From contig JAEXOR010000067.1 in assembly GCA_023439185.1 (NCBI GenBank), positions 1 through 17,754 on the forward strand: DNA of 17,754 nt, given 5' to 3'. Position numbers and translations under genes: made by a program. Below are positions 1 to 7,794 of this stretch, in pieces (position 1 is the stretch's first letter; every line of letters begins with the position of its first letter). The notes beneath the pieces were generated by a model. The model was not told the DNA's origin. It saw only the letters and a list, made by a program, of their open reading frames with translations, and did no database searches. This stretch comes from Bacillota bacterium. Lineage in GTDB: Bacteria > Bacillota > Desulfotomaculia > Desulfotomaculales > Desulfallaceae.

Positions 1-49
1 ACCGACTATAAGAGTTAGCTTATTCTATAGTTATTAGGAATATGTTGTG

Positions 50-125
50 AAGAGCCGTATGCCTTAATAGGGCACGTACGGTTCCGTCGAGGAGTATGGG
101 CGGTAACGCCCATGCTTACTCAAGA
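50..125 (+). mobile_element. 3' end of a group II intron (domains V and VI)
   Basis: Bases 52-84 fit a group II intron domain V. The lower stem GAGCCGTA pairs with TACGGTTC and includes the AGC catalytic triad at 53-55, and a short upper stem GCC/GGC closes a loop at 64-70. Bases 92-121 fit domain VI: ATGGGCG (95-101) and CGCCCAT (107-113) pair around a small loop, GAG/CTC pairs at the base, and an unpaired A near 118 is a plausible branch point. The exact 3' splice site is uncertain, roughly 119-128. The intron body and any reverse transcriptase gene would lie before base 1. The domain V loop is not the usual GNRA tetraloop. Identification rests on the domain V pattern recognised by eye. Confidence 0.78.
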
Positions 126-159
126 AATAACAGACAGTACATCATCAGGAGGAAGAATA

Positions 160-1458
160 ATGGCCGGTATCATACCCCTGCGCGGCATACGCTATAATGA
201 AAGCAAGGCCGGGGATATCAAGGAACTGGTGACACCGCCGTACGACGTAATCGACCGGGATGCACAGGAAGGGTATTATAACCGCAGCCCATACAATATC
301 ATCAGATTGGAATACGGCAAACAAAGCGCCGCAGACAGCGAAACCGAAAACCGGTATACCCGCGCGGCGGGTTATTTTAGTCAATGGCAAAATGAAGGAG
401 TTCTGAGTCAAGAGGAAGAGCCGGCTATTTGTCTGTACCGCCAGCGGTTTACCGTGGCCGGTCGGGAAATGGAACGGACCGGGATAATTTGCGGTGTGCA
501 GCTGGAACCGTATGAAAAGGGCGTGGTGCTCCCCCATGAAGAGACCATGCCGGGGCACAAGGCCGACCGTTTGGCTTTAATGCGGGCCTGCGGGGCCAAT
601 TTCAGTCCCATCTTCGGTTTGTACAGCGACCGGGAAAGGGCCGTTGACCGTCTTTTGGACCAGATGACCGGCGATAAAACCCCCGACATTGATTTTGTGG
701 ATGAATGGGGACAGGGCCATCGCCTCTGGGTGGTAAAGGAGCCGGACGCGCTGAATCAGGTGCGGGAGCTGATGGAACCACAGCGTATCTTTATCGCCGA
801 CGGCCACCACCGTTATGAAACAGCACTTAATTATGCCCGGGAAAACGCGGCCGCCGGTCATATCATGATGACCCTGGTCAACCTTTATGATCCCGGGCTA
901 ATCATATTGCCCACGCACCGGTTAATTGTATCCGCAGGTATGAAGCCGGACGAAATAATCGCCGCATTACGTCAGGACTTCCTGGTGGAGGAGGTCGCGG
1001 GACGTGACGTGGACGGGGTACTTGCTTATATGGCTGAAAAGGCAGGTTTAAACAATGCCGGCGGCGCTAAAAGCGGCTGGGTGTTCGGCCTTTATACCGG
1101 AGCCGGTTTCCATGTTTTGCAGTTGAAGGACGAGGGTATAATTGAACGGAAAATGCCTCCCGAGCGTTCTCAGGCCTGGCGCCGGCTGGACGTTTCGGTA
1201 CTGCAGCAATTAATCCTTGAAAACATTATGGGTCTGGGGAAGGACGCCCTGGCCGGGGGCGAGGCCGTGCGTTATACCAGGGATGCCGGAGAAGCCATTG
1301 GCGTGGCAAAGCGTGGTGAATGCGGGGCGGCGTTTCTGATGAATCCCACCCGGATCGCCGAGGTAACCACGGTAGCTGAAAACGGGGAAAAAATGCCTCA
1401 AAAATCAACTTTCTTTTATCCTAAACTAATCACCGGGCTGGTGATCAACAAGTTTTAA
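160..1458 (+). CDS. DUF1015 family protein, function unknown
   Basis: This 432-residue protein matches the DUF1015 family, a conserved soluble family of unknown biochemical function found in many anaerobic bacteria. Visible family marks are the N-terminal PPYDVI segment, the RLEYGK segment and the strongly conserved DGHHRYETA motif at residues 214-222. The length is normal, so the gene looks complete. I chose the ATG at 160 because AGGAGG lies at 147-152 with 7 bases of spacing. The in-frame ATG at 112 lies inside intron domain VI and is rejected. The gene is the only one on the plus strand and is unrelated to the flagellar cluster it faces. The group II intron tail ends just ahead of its ribosome binding site, so the intron probably separates it from its original upstream neighbour or promoter. 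I recall such genes lying near serine-biosynthesis genes in some clostridia, but nothing here tests that. Confidence 0.88.
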   Translation: MAGIIPLRGIRYNESKAGDIKELVTPPYDVIDRDAQEGYYNRSPYNIIRLEYGKQSAADSETENRYTRAAGYFSQWQNEGVLSQEEEPAICLYRQRFTVAGREMERTGIICGVQLEPYEKGVVLPHEETMPGHKADRLALMRACGANFSPIFGLYSDRERAVDRLLDQMTGDKTPDIDFVDEWGQGHRLWVVKEPDALNQVRELMEPQRIFIADGHHRYETALNYARENAAAGHIMMTLVNLYDPGLIILPTHRLIVSAGMKPDEIIAALRQDFLVEEVAGRDVDGVLAYMAEKAGLNNAGGAKSGWVFGLYTGAGFHVLQLKDEGIIERKMPPERSQAWRRLDVSVLQQLILENIMGLGKDALAGGEAVRYTRDAGEAIGVAKRGECGAAFLMNPTRIAEVTTVAENGEKMPQKSTFFYPKLITGLVINKF

Positions 1459-1461
1459 AAG

Positions 1462-1546
1462 CGGGCGCTCGCAAGGGATGCCCTTACGTTAAGGGGTGGC
1501 GATTATGCCATGTTTTATGCGTAGGGGCGCCCCTCGCGGGCGCCCG
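1462..1546. repeat. 27-bp imperfect inverted repeat between convergent genes
   Basis: The left arm (1462-1488) and the reverse complement of the right arm (1520-1546) agree at 22 of 27 positions. All five differences are transitions, and three of them would still pair as G-U in the plus-strand transcript. The arms enclose a 31-base loop. The motif GTAGGGGCGCCCC in the right arm resembles small dispersed intergenic repeats seen in many bacterial genomes. Whether it is dispersed in this genome cannot be seen from one copy. It fills almost all of the 94 bases between the two convergent genes. Confidence 0.7.
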
Positions 1547-1554
1547 GATTTTTT
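1525..1554 (+). terminator. Rho-independent terminator after the DUF1015 gene
   Basis: A perfect 8-bp GC stem, GGGCGCCC at 1525-1532 and 1538-1545, closes a 5-base loop and is followed by GGA and six T residues ending at 1554. This is a good intrinsic terminator for the plus-strand gene. Its T run overlaps the stop codon of fliY on the other strand. In the minus direction the hairpin is not followed by a T run, so termination of the flagellar transcript here is less certain. Confidence 0.75.
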
Positions 1555-2830
1555 AAATTAAGTTACTTGAATTGATTGTGTTAATCCTGTCCCGGGTGGA
1601 AATGATATTGGATATCTTGACGCCAAAATTCTCATTTACCACCACTACCTCCCCCCGGGCCACCAGTTTGCCGTTAACCAGTATTTCCACCGGCTCACCC
1701 ACCACAGTTTCCAGTTCCACTATTGCCCCGGGAGTCATCTGCAATACGTCCTTGATTTGTTTCCGGGTTCTGCCCAGTACCACCGATACCTTCAGCGGAA
1801 TATCCAGCAGCAGGTTAAGCTTGTTCTGATCTACTTGCGGCATGGGATAGTGGCCGTTCCCAGGCGCCTGGTCCAGCGGCTGCGGTAGATTGCCCATTTT
1901 TTCTTGGAGCTCCGCGGCTGGCGTTTTTGCTTCGAAAAACGTATCTTCCGGTTGCGGATCCGGAATGTTTTCCGGCAGGCCGGCGGTAAGGTCCGGCTCC
2001 GCACTGTCAATGGACATATTTTCCCCGGTGGCATCGACCTGCATATCGCTGTCAGAGCCGCCGAAACTTTGCCATAACAGTTTAGATTGTTCACGGGCGT
2101 TGTCCAGGTCGATAACCTGCATAATATTTGTGTTCAGCAGGTTCTCAATATCCATTTTAAAGGAAATGACCACGATGGGGTCGTTGAAGGGCAAATCAAC
2201 CTGTACATTGGTTAAGTCTTGGACCAGTTCCGTCTCGGGGGGGGCAATATTAATGTTTTTATTGAGCAGATCTGCCAGGGATGTGGACGCGGTACCCATC
2301 ATCTGATTCATTGCTTCGGATGCGGCACTGATCTCCATCTCGGAAATTTCTTCGGGCAGATCCGTTCCGTCTCCGCCCATCATTAAATTAGCCATTAAGA
2401 TGGCGTCCTGCTGTTTGATAATTAAAACGTTATAGCCGTCGAAACCAGCCTTGAATTTAATTTTAATCACCAGATAAGGCATATTAAACGCGGTCAAAAA
2501 ATCTGTTTTATTGGCTGTGTTAACGGCGGGGCTGGTGATGATCACCCTTTTGTTCAACAATTGTGAAAGGGTAGTGGCTGCCGAGCCCATGCATATATTG
2601 CCGATTTCTCCCAGGGCGTCTATCTCCGTCGTTGTAAGCGGTTCACCCGGAGCAGCGGTGAATGAATCCGGCGCGGCAGGCTCTTCCGCCGGCACAGCAA
2701 TACTCTCCGGCCCCGTTTCCAGGCCCGGTATGTCTTTATCTAGTCCTTGGGATTGAGACTCGCCCTCGTTTTGTGCCGCTTTTAACAGAGCATCTACTTC
2801 ATCTTGTTCAAGAAACTTTTCATCACTCAT
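1553..2830 (-). CDS. fliY: FliY, flagellar switch protein with CheY-P phosphatase domain
   Basis: FliY is a C-ring protein of Gram-positive flagella that also dephosphorylates CheY-P at the motor. The 425 residues show three parts. Residues 6-18 carry a FliM-like CheY-binding motif (FLEQDEVDALL). Two CheC/CheX phosphatase active sites follow, each fitting D/S-x3-E-x2-N-x22-P exactly: D71/E75/N78/P101 and S168/E172/N175/P198. The C-terminal part, about residues 335-420, is a FliN/SpoA-type domain. A long Glu/Pro/Ala-rich linker, about 20-64, separates the first two parts, and a second linker precedes the FliN domain. Both phosphatase sites are intact, so activity is expected. The ATG lies 6 bases after the fliM stop and uses an AAGG sequence at the fliM end as its binding site. 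It is the last gene of the cluster. Confidence 0.96.
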   Translation of the reverse strand: MSDEKFLEQDEVDALLKAAQNEGESQSQGLDKDIPGLETGPESIAVPAEEPAAPDSFTAAPGEPLTTTEIDALGEIGNICMGSAATTLSQLLNKRVIITSPAVNTANKTDFLTAFNMPYLVIKIKFKAGFDGYNVLIIKQQDAILMANLMMGGDGTDLPEEISEMEISAASEAMNQMMGTASTSLADLLNKNINIAPPETELVQDLTNVQVDLPFNDPIVVISFKMDIENLLNTNIMQVIDLDNAREQSKLLWQSFGGSDSDMQVDATGENMSIDSAEPDLTAGLPENIPDPQPEDTFFEAKTPAAELQEKMGNLPQPLDQAPGNGHYPMPQVDQNKLNLLLDIPLKVSVVLGRTRKQIKDVLQMTPGAIVELETVVGEPVEILVNGKLVARGEVVVVNENFGVKISNIISTRDRINTINSSNLI

Positions 2831-2836
2831 ACTATA

Positions 2837-3820
2837 CTAACCTTCCCTTTCGTTGAGCGAAACAATTTGTATGGCCAGGTTCTCTCCCACTGAACCGGCC
2901 TGGGCATCAAGCTTCAGAGAATCGCCTATATAAACGCCCAAATCGTGGTGTACGTCGTTGTCCAAAACGATAACGTCACCGCTTTGAAGCTGCAGGAAAT
3001 CATCCACGGTAATCGTGGCTTCACCGATTACGGCGGTAATATCAACGTTGCACAGGCTCAGCCAGTGTATGATCTTCTGGTAATTCTCACGCTTCCCCGA
3101 AGCATACTGGCGAATAAACTGCTGACGCACCGACAGCCTGGCAATAACCGGATCAAGCATGATATACGGCAAGCATAGGTTAATCATGCCCTGGTCGTTT
3201 TCTCCCATGGTTACCGTAAAGGTCAGTAAGGCTACTACTTCATTGGGTGAGTATAGCTGCTGCAGACGTGGATTGGTTTCAATGGCCCGTATGGACGGGT
3301 TGATTTCGTAGATGTCTTGCCAGGTTGGGGCCAATAACTCCAGTATCCGGCTCATCATTTTCCTGATTACCTGGATCTCGATATCGGTCAGTTCCCTGTT
3401 CATTTCGCTTGAAGAACCGTTTCCCCCAAACAGCAGGTCGATGATGGGGAACACAAATCCCGTATTAGTCTCCATGATCGATGCGCCTTCCAAAGGCTGC
3501 AGGTCAAAGACCGTTAAAATGGTAGGCGTGGGGACGGAACGGATAAACTCGTCATAGATGATCTGTCCCACCGACGCCAATTCAATATTGATATTAGTCC
3601 TCAGGTAACCCGATAAAAAACTGGACAGGTGCCTGGCAAACTGCTGGTGTAACATTTCCAGGGTCCGCAAATGTTCTTTGGAAAACTTATTGGGACGCCG
3701 GAAATCATAATTTCTGGCTTTTGGCGACGAGACGCTTGCCTCTGCGTCTTTCGGAATATCACCCGTGCTGAGTGCTTGTAAAAGCGAATCTATTTCGTTC
3801 TGGCTAAGGATCTCCTGCAT
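2837..3820 (-). CDS. fliM: FliM, flagellar motor switch protein
   Basis: FliM links the rotor to signalling: its N-terminal peptide binds CheY-P, the middle CheC-like domain contacts FliG, and the C-terminal SpoA domain binds FliN/FliY. The 327-residue length is typical. The N-terminus has the binding motif LSQNEIDSLL at residues 5-14. The middle segment has the LLFGGNG signature. The C-terminal SpoA-like domain covers about residues 250-325 and includes the repeated VDDFLQLQSGDVIVLDN pattern. The middle domain lacks the catalytic E/N motifs of CheC, as expected for FliM. The ATG is preceded by GGGGG, and the gene lies 18 bases after cheY and directly ahead of fliY, with which it probably forms the C-ring. 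Confidence 0.96.
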   Translation of the reverse strand: MQEILSQNEIDSLLQALSTGDIPKDAEASVSSPKARNYDFRRPNKFSKEHLRTLEMLHQQFARHLSSFLSGYLRTNINIELASVGQIIYDEFIRSVPTPTILTVFDLQPLEGASIMETNTGFVFPIIDLLFGGNGSSSEMNRELTDIEIQVIRKMMSRILELLAPTWQDIYEINPSIRAIETNPRLQQLYSPNEVVALLTFTVTMGENDQGMINLCLPYIMLDPVIARLSVRQQFIRQYASGKRENYQKIIHWLSLCNVDITAVIGEATITVDDFLQLQSGDVIVLDNDVHHDLGVYIGDSLKLDAQAGSVGENLAIQIVSLNEREG

Positions 3821-3838
3821 AATAAACCCCCGTCTGGT

Positions 3839-4204
3839 TTACCTGTTCATGACCCTGTCTATGGCTTGCAATATACGGTCTTGTTTAAAGGGCTTGACGA
3901 TGAAGTCCATCGCCCCGGCTTGAATGGCCTCCATGACCATTGATTGCTGACCCATGGCGCTGCACATGATAATCTTGGCGCCGGGATCAATCTGCTTGAT
4001 GGCTTTTACACTTTCTATGCCATCCATTTCCGGCATGGTGATATCCATAGTTACCAGGTCAGGTCTGTGTTCGGAGTAGAGCCTGATGGCCTCGGAACCG
4101 TTTTCGGCCTCGCCCACCACTTCGTACCCATTTTTAGCCACGATGTTTTTAATCATCATGCGCATGAATGTTGCATCGTCCACAATAAGGATTTTGATTG
4201 ACAT
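3839..4204 (-). CDS. cheY: CheY, chemotaxis response regulator
   Basis: This is a 121-residue single-domain receiver with no output domain. The acidic pocket D9/D10, the phospho-acceptor D54 (in TMDITMPEMDG), the switch residue S82 and the conserved K104 (VKPF) are all present. CheY-P would bind the N-terminal peptides of FliM and FliY and change rotation. A strong GGAGGG site precedes the ATG. It sits between cheC and fliM with 18-base spacers on each side, so it is flanked by one of its predicted phosphatases (CheC) and its target FliM, with the second phosphatase FliY just beyond. The kinase CheA that would phosphorylate it is not in this window. Confidence 0.96.
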   Translation of the reverse strand: MSIKILIVDDATFMRMMIKNIVAKNGYEVVGEAENGSEAIRLYSEHRPDLVTMDITMPEMDGIESVKAIKQIDPGAKIIMCSAMGQQSMVMEAIQAGAMDFIVKPFKQDRILQAIDRVMNR

Positions 4205-4222
4205 GTTTTCCCTCCGTTCAAT

Positions 4223-4837
4223 TTATGGTTCCAAGCCCAATGCGGCAAAGAGCCTGGTGATTGACTCCGCTTCAGCCAGTAAAAAGAAATATCCGCGAAC
4301 TTCTTTGTCTTCTTTAAATAACTGTGTTTCAATCGTCATTACACTGTCTTCCACCGGCCGGCCGGTTTCCAGCATCAGCGAGGTGAAAACCGCCGCCAGC
4401 ATGTCGAAGGCAAATATCGGTACTGAAGTATTAATGCGCAGCTCGGTTAAATTGCTGATGGCCGACACAAAGGCGCCGGTGAGTATATTGCCTATCTCGT
4501 TGATAGTGGAGGCGGCTATTTCATCCAGCATACCGGAGTGGCTGTTTTCCTGTCCCGTCAGCATGTCCACCAGCCTGTAAGTGCTGGATTCATCAAAGAT
4601 AAAGAACACTATTCCCTGCACATCACCGTTCAGATAAAGGCTGACGCAGGATACCAGCTCTTCATAACCGCCGATTATTTCGATTACCTTTTCAAAGGAA
4701 ATGAAACTGACCTGCGGCACCGCCATATCTATTCTGCTATCCAGCATCTCCGACAGGGATGTGGCGGCGTGCCCCATGCCAATGTTGCCGATCTCTCGTA
4801 ACGCGTCCATCTCCATTTGGGACAATACTTTTGACAA
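4223..4837 (-). CDS. cheC: CheC, CheY-P phosphatase
   Basis: CheC dephosphorylates CheY-P and, in Bacillus, binds CheD to tune receptor adaptation. The 204-residue protein carries both active-site motifs of the pattern D/S-x3-E-x2-N-x22-P: D11/E15/N18/P41 and S110/E114/N117/P140. Phosphatase activity and a two-site architecture are therefore expected. The start is a TTG at 4837 with only a weak upstream AAAGGG. A later in-frame ATG at 4816 would leave only three residues ahead of the first catalytic Asp, so the TTG is preferred but not certain. The gene follows cheR after 40 bases and precedes cheY. Confidence 0.94.
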   Translation of the reverse strand: MSKVLSQMEMDALREIGNIGMGHAATSLSEMLDSRIDMAVPQVSFISFEKVIEIIGGYEELVSCVSLYLNGDVQGIVFFIFDESSTYRLVDMLTGQENSHSGMLDEIAASTINEIGNILTGAFVSAISNLTELRINTSVPIFAFDMLAAVFTSLMLETGRPVEDSVMTIETQLFKEDKEVRGYFFLLAEAESITRLFAALGLEP

Positions 4838-4877
4838 TATCCATCAGCCCTTTCTTATGCAGCATGGAATAGCTAAT

Positions 4878-5651
4878 CTAATTTACGACTTTTTTATAAA
4901 AACAAGTGGCTAATTTTTCAAAACCCAGTTCTTTATAATTAAAAATCATTTCACTGCCGCCGATAAAAAGTATACCTCCGTTATTCAGTGAGTTGTTAAA
5001 ACGCCGGTAAATAATTTCCTGAGCCTCCTTGGTGAAATAAATGGTTACATTGCGGCAAAGGATCAGGTCAAAATGCTTATCATATTCGCCGGACAGCAAA
5101 TCATGATGCTTAAATGTTACTTTACGCTTGACTGCGTCTTTCAGCGCGAAGGATTCGCCTTCCCGGTTAAAAAAACGTTCCAGCCTGTCTTTACCGACGT
5201 TTTTCAGGCTTTCCATCGCATATACGGCGCGTTCAGCCTTATTTAGAATCTGACGGTCAATATCGGTGGCTGTAATTTTACTTTTGCCGGAAAGACCCAA
5301 TTCCTCCATGATGATGGCCACCGAATAAGGTTCCGACCCGTTGGAGCAAGCCGCGCTCCAGACCTGGATAGTGTTTCTGCCGCTTGCCAGCTCTGGTATG
5401 AACACCTTTTGCAGTTCGGTAAACCGTTGCGGATCCCGGAAAAACTCCGACACGTTAATCGTCAGGTAATCGAGAAATTCTTCATAACTGCGCCGGTTGA
5501 CGGTCATCAGGTTGAATAACTCACCGTAGCCGGCTATTTTAAGCCTGCCCAGGTAAGAGTCCAGGCGTCTTTTCAGTTGTTTTTCCTTGTAACTGTTTAA
5601 ATCCAGGTGAAAGGATGTCATGACCTTGTTTTTAAAAGCTCCGAATTCCAT
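4878..5651 (-). CDS. cheR: CheR, chemotaxis receptor glutamate methyltransferase
   Basis: CheR uses S-adenosylmethionine to methylate glutamates on chemoreceptors. The 257-residue length is normal. An N-terminal all-helical domain (about 1-75) ends with the conserved TINVSEFFRD segment. The Rossmann-like methyltransferase domain has the SAM loop WSAACSNGSEPYS at 98-110, the acidic ATDID at 128-132 and CRNVTIYF at 199-206 (usually CRNVLIYF). A GGTGG site precedes the ATG. It lies 13 bases after cheD, so the two receptor-modifying enzymes are probably co-translated. The methylesterase CheB is not present in the window. Confidence 0.95.
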   Translation of the reverse strand: MEFGAFKNKVMTSFHLDLNSYKEKQLKRRLDSYLGRLKIAGYGELFNLMTVNRRSYEEFLDYLTINVSEFFRDPQRFTELQKVFIPELASGRNTIQVWSAACSNGSEPYSVAIIMEELGLSGKSKITATDIDRQILNKAERAVYAMESLKNVGKDRLERFFNREGESFALKDAVKRKVTFKHHDLLSGEYDKHFDLILCRNVTIYFTKEAQEIIYRRFNNSLNNGGILFIGGSEMIFNYKELGFEKLATCFYKKVVN

Positions 5652-5664
5652 GTTACCACCAATC

Positions 5665-6165
5665 CTATAGTACCTTGATGTCTTTGCCCAGGGTTTTAAT
5701 CAACACCTGTCCGGTTCGCACGTCCAGATACATGGTGCGGCCCCTGTTGCCCCCCACGTCTTCACCGGCAACGGAAATGTTTAATTCCTTTAACAGCACC
5801 TTGGCCGCTTGTACATTTCTCGCTCCGATATTGAAAAGCTGGTTTTTATCCAGTCCGGAAAACATTTGCGCGCCGCCTACCAGTTTAGCCGTCAGCCTGT
5901 GCCGGCCGGCTCCCATTCCCAGCAGTTCTTTATACATCATCGGTATGCCCAGGTCGGCATATTTCTGCGGTTTATTCAGCTTGGAAAAGTCTTTACTATT
6001 GGGCAGCATGATATGTAAAAGGCCGCCTAATTTAGCTGCCGCATCCCACATGCTTATGCCCACGCAGGAGCCCAGTCCCAGGGTAACAAGCCGGCCTGGA
6101 TTAGTAGCCGTCTTGTATTCACCTATGCCGACATGTATGTCATCCGTGCTTCTTCCCAGTTCCAT
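5665..6165 (-). CDS. cheD: CheD, chemoreceptor glutamine deamidase
   Basis: CheD converts specific receptor glutamines to glutamates and, in Bacillus, is a partner that stimulates CheC. The 166-residue protein keeps the family's catalytic set: T28, C34 (in LGSCVG) and H51 (in LLHIMLP). Their spacing equals that of the well-studied Thermotoga enzyme (Thr21, Cys27, His44). The ATG has a GGGTGAT site upstream. It begins the che block after the rod gene flgG with a 28-base spacer. Having cheD, cheR, cheC and cheY in a row suggests a CheC-CheD adaptation branch of the Bacillus type. Confidence 0.95.
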   Translation of the reverse strand: MELGRSTDDIHVGIGEYKTATNPGRLVTLGLGSCVGISMWDAAAKLGGLLHIMLPNSKDFSKLNKPQKYADLGIPMMYKELLGMGAGRHRLTAKLVGGAQMFSGLDKNQLFNIGARNVQAAKVLLKELNISVAGEDVGGNRGRTMYLDVRTGQVLIKTLGKDIKVL

Positions 6166-6193
6166 TGCATCACCCGTGTTTAAAATATGTTAA

Positions 6194-6973
6194 TTACTTT
6201 TGCAGGTTGTTCGTGATACTCCAGAGCTGGTCGGCTGTGGTAACGGAACGCGCGTTCAGCTCAAAGGCCCGTTGTGCTTCAATCATAAATTGTACTTCCA
6301 TGGTCAGGTCTACATTGGAGCTTTCCAGATAGCCCTGTCTGATTACGCCCGCGTTCTCTTCTCCCGGAGTCAGATCCACGGGCTCGCCGCCGGACTCGGT
6401 GGGTAAAAATAAATTCTCACCCGCTTCTTCCAGACCGGCCGGGTTGGAGAAAACAGTAATCTGAATTTGACCGATTTCCACCTGTGCGCCTGAACCGTCC
6501 AGACAGGTTACAACGCCTTGATTGTCAACCGAGAGGTCGCTGTAATTTTCCGGCAGTTCCTCATCCAGCAGCAGGTATCCCTGGCTGTTGGCGATTTGCC
6601 CGTTGGCGTTGAGACGAAAATTTCCGTCCCGGGTGTAAAATTCGCTGCCGTCTTCCCGGAGCACCCGGAAAAAACCATTGCCTTCAATGGCCAGATCAAG
6701 GTCGCGTCCGGTAAATGCCGGCGTTCCCTGCTCAAATAGCCGGGTAGCGGCTGAAACTTTGGTTCCGCTGCCCATTGAAGGGCTAATGGCGCCGTTTTCA
6801 TCAAGCACCGGTAACCCCCTGGAGGCGATGCGCTGGCGCAGCAGATCGGAAAAACTTACCGCCTGCCTTTTATAACCGGTGGTACTGATGTTTGCGATAT
6901 TGTTGCCGGTAATGTCAAGTTTCTGCATATGCGCCGACAGGCCGCTCATGCCGTTATACAATGTGCCCAGCAT
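6194..6973 (-). CDS. flgG: Flagellar hook-basal body rod protein, FlgG-like
   Basis: This is a 259-residue axial rod protein exported by the flagellar type III system. The N-terminal rod signature NNIANISTTGYK is at residues 24-35. The C-terminal module GYLESSNVDLTMEVQFMIEAQRAFE resembles the distal-rod FlgG family, and both ends should form coiled coils in the assembled rod. An AAGGAGTGG site lies upstream of the ATG. It follows a paralogous rod gene after 16 bases. The FlgF versus FlgG assignment (FlhO/FlhP in Bacillus naming) is by length and C-terminal motif and is less sure than family membership. Confidence 0.85.
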   Translation of the reverse strand: MLGTLYNGMSGLSAHMQKLDITGNNIANISTTGYKRQAVSFSDLLRQRIASRGLPVLDENGAISPSMGSGTKVSAATRLFEQGTPAFTGRDLDLAIEGNGFFRVLREDGSEFYTRDGNFRLNANGQIANSQGYLLLDEELPENYSDLSVDNQGVVTCLDGSGAQVEIGQIQITVFSNPAGLEEAGENLFLPTESGGEPVDLTPGEENAGVIRQGYLESSNVDLTMEVQFMIEAQRAFELNARSVTTADQLWSITNNLQK

Positions 6974-6989
6974 TGTTAACCACTCCTTG

Positions 6990-7772
6990 TTACCTTAATC
7001 TGCCAACCCTGTTGATGGCCATATCCAGCATGCCGTCCTGGGCCTGGATGATCTTCTGGCCGGTTTCATAGGCCCGGGAGGCTGTTACCAGGTTTACCGA
7101 CTCCTCCACCGGGTCTACGTTGGCCCCTTCCAGGTATCGCTGAACCATGGCCGGAGTTTCCACCGGCTGTGCTTCTTGCTCTCCGGACCGGTAAAAATCC
7201 TGACCTTCCCGCTGTAAGCCGGTGGGATCTGCGAAGTCCACCACATAAATGGTGTTGCTGACGGCGCCGTTTTCCGTGATATTGCCGGTTTTATCAATGG
7301 AGAAGTTAACCGGATCTTCCTCCAGCTGCACCGGTCCGCCCTGGCCCATAACCCGAAAACCCTGATCGTTTACCAGGTATCCTTCACCGTCGACCCGAAA
7401 GCTGCCGTTCCTGGTATAAAAAACGGCAGCTTCGTTCTCCGGATCGGTCAGCACAAAATACCCCGCGCCTGTTAAGGCCAGGTTGGCAGGGTTGCCCGTT
7501 TCCCGCAGCGTTCCCTGGGAAAAATCCGTTACCACCTGCGAGATCGCCGCCCCTTCACCGGAAACCCCAAGCACCTCTCTTGACGCAGCGCCCGTCGCGG
7601 TATCCAAACTCCGGGCGCTCAACTGGAGCAAACGGGGAAAAAACTCAGCCAGCACATGATCTTTTTTGAAACCGGGAGTGCTAATATTGGCCAGGTTGTT
7701 TGAAACCGTCTCCAACCTGGCGGATTGAACGTTCATACCCATAGCGCTGGAATAAATACCTCTGATCATCAT
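6990..7772 (-). CDS. flgF: Flagellar hook-basal body rod protein, FlgF/FlhO-like
   Basis: This is a second axial rod protein, 260 residues from the chosen start. It has the N-terminal rod motif NNLANISTPGFK at residues 25-36 and the C-terminal pattern YLEGANVDPVEESVNLVTASRAYE. The pair with the next gene resembles flhO-flhP of Bacillus, but here it lies directly after the sigma factor gene. An upstream in-frame GTG at 7805 overlaps the end of sigD. The tandem ATG ATG at 7772/7769 is preferred because AAAGGGGTGG lies just ahead of it and the protein then begins MMIRGIYS, as in relatives. The exact subtype (FlgF, FlgG, FlhO) is uncertain. Confidence 0.84.
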   Translation of the reverse strand: MMIRGIYSSAMGMNVQSARLETVSNNLANISTPGFKKDHVLAEFFPRLLQLSARSLDTATGAASREVLGVSGEGAAISQVVTDFSQGTLRETGNPANLALTGAGYFVLTDPENEAAVFYTRNGSFRVDGEGYLVNDQGFRVMGQGGPVQLEEDPVNFSIDKTGNITENGAVSNTIYVVDFADPTGLQREGQDFYRSGEQEAQPVETPAMVQRYLEGANVDPVEESVNLVTASRAYETGQKIIQAQDGMLDMAINRVGRLR

Positions 7773-7794
7773 GCCACCCCTTTCCGAGTGTAGT

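Noticed and set aside
112..159. Upstream in-frame ATG extending the DUF1015 protein by 16 residues
   Set aside because: It lies in intron domain VI, has no Shine-Dalgarno site, and the ATG at 160 has a perfect one.
1459..1552. Bidirectional terminator for the flagellar operon
   Set aside because: The hairpin has no T run on the minus-strand side, so only plus-strand termination is supported.
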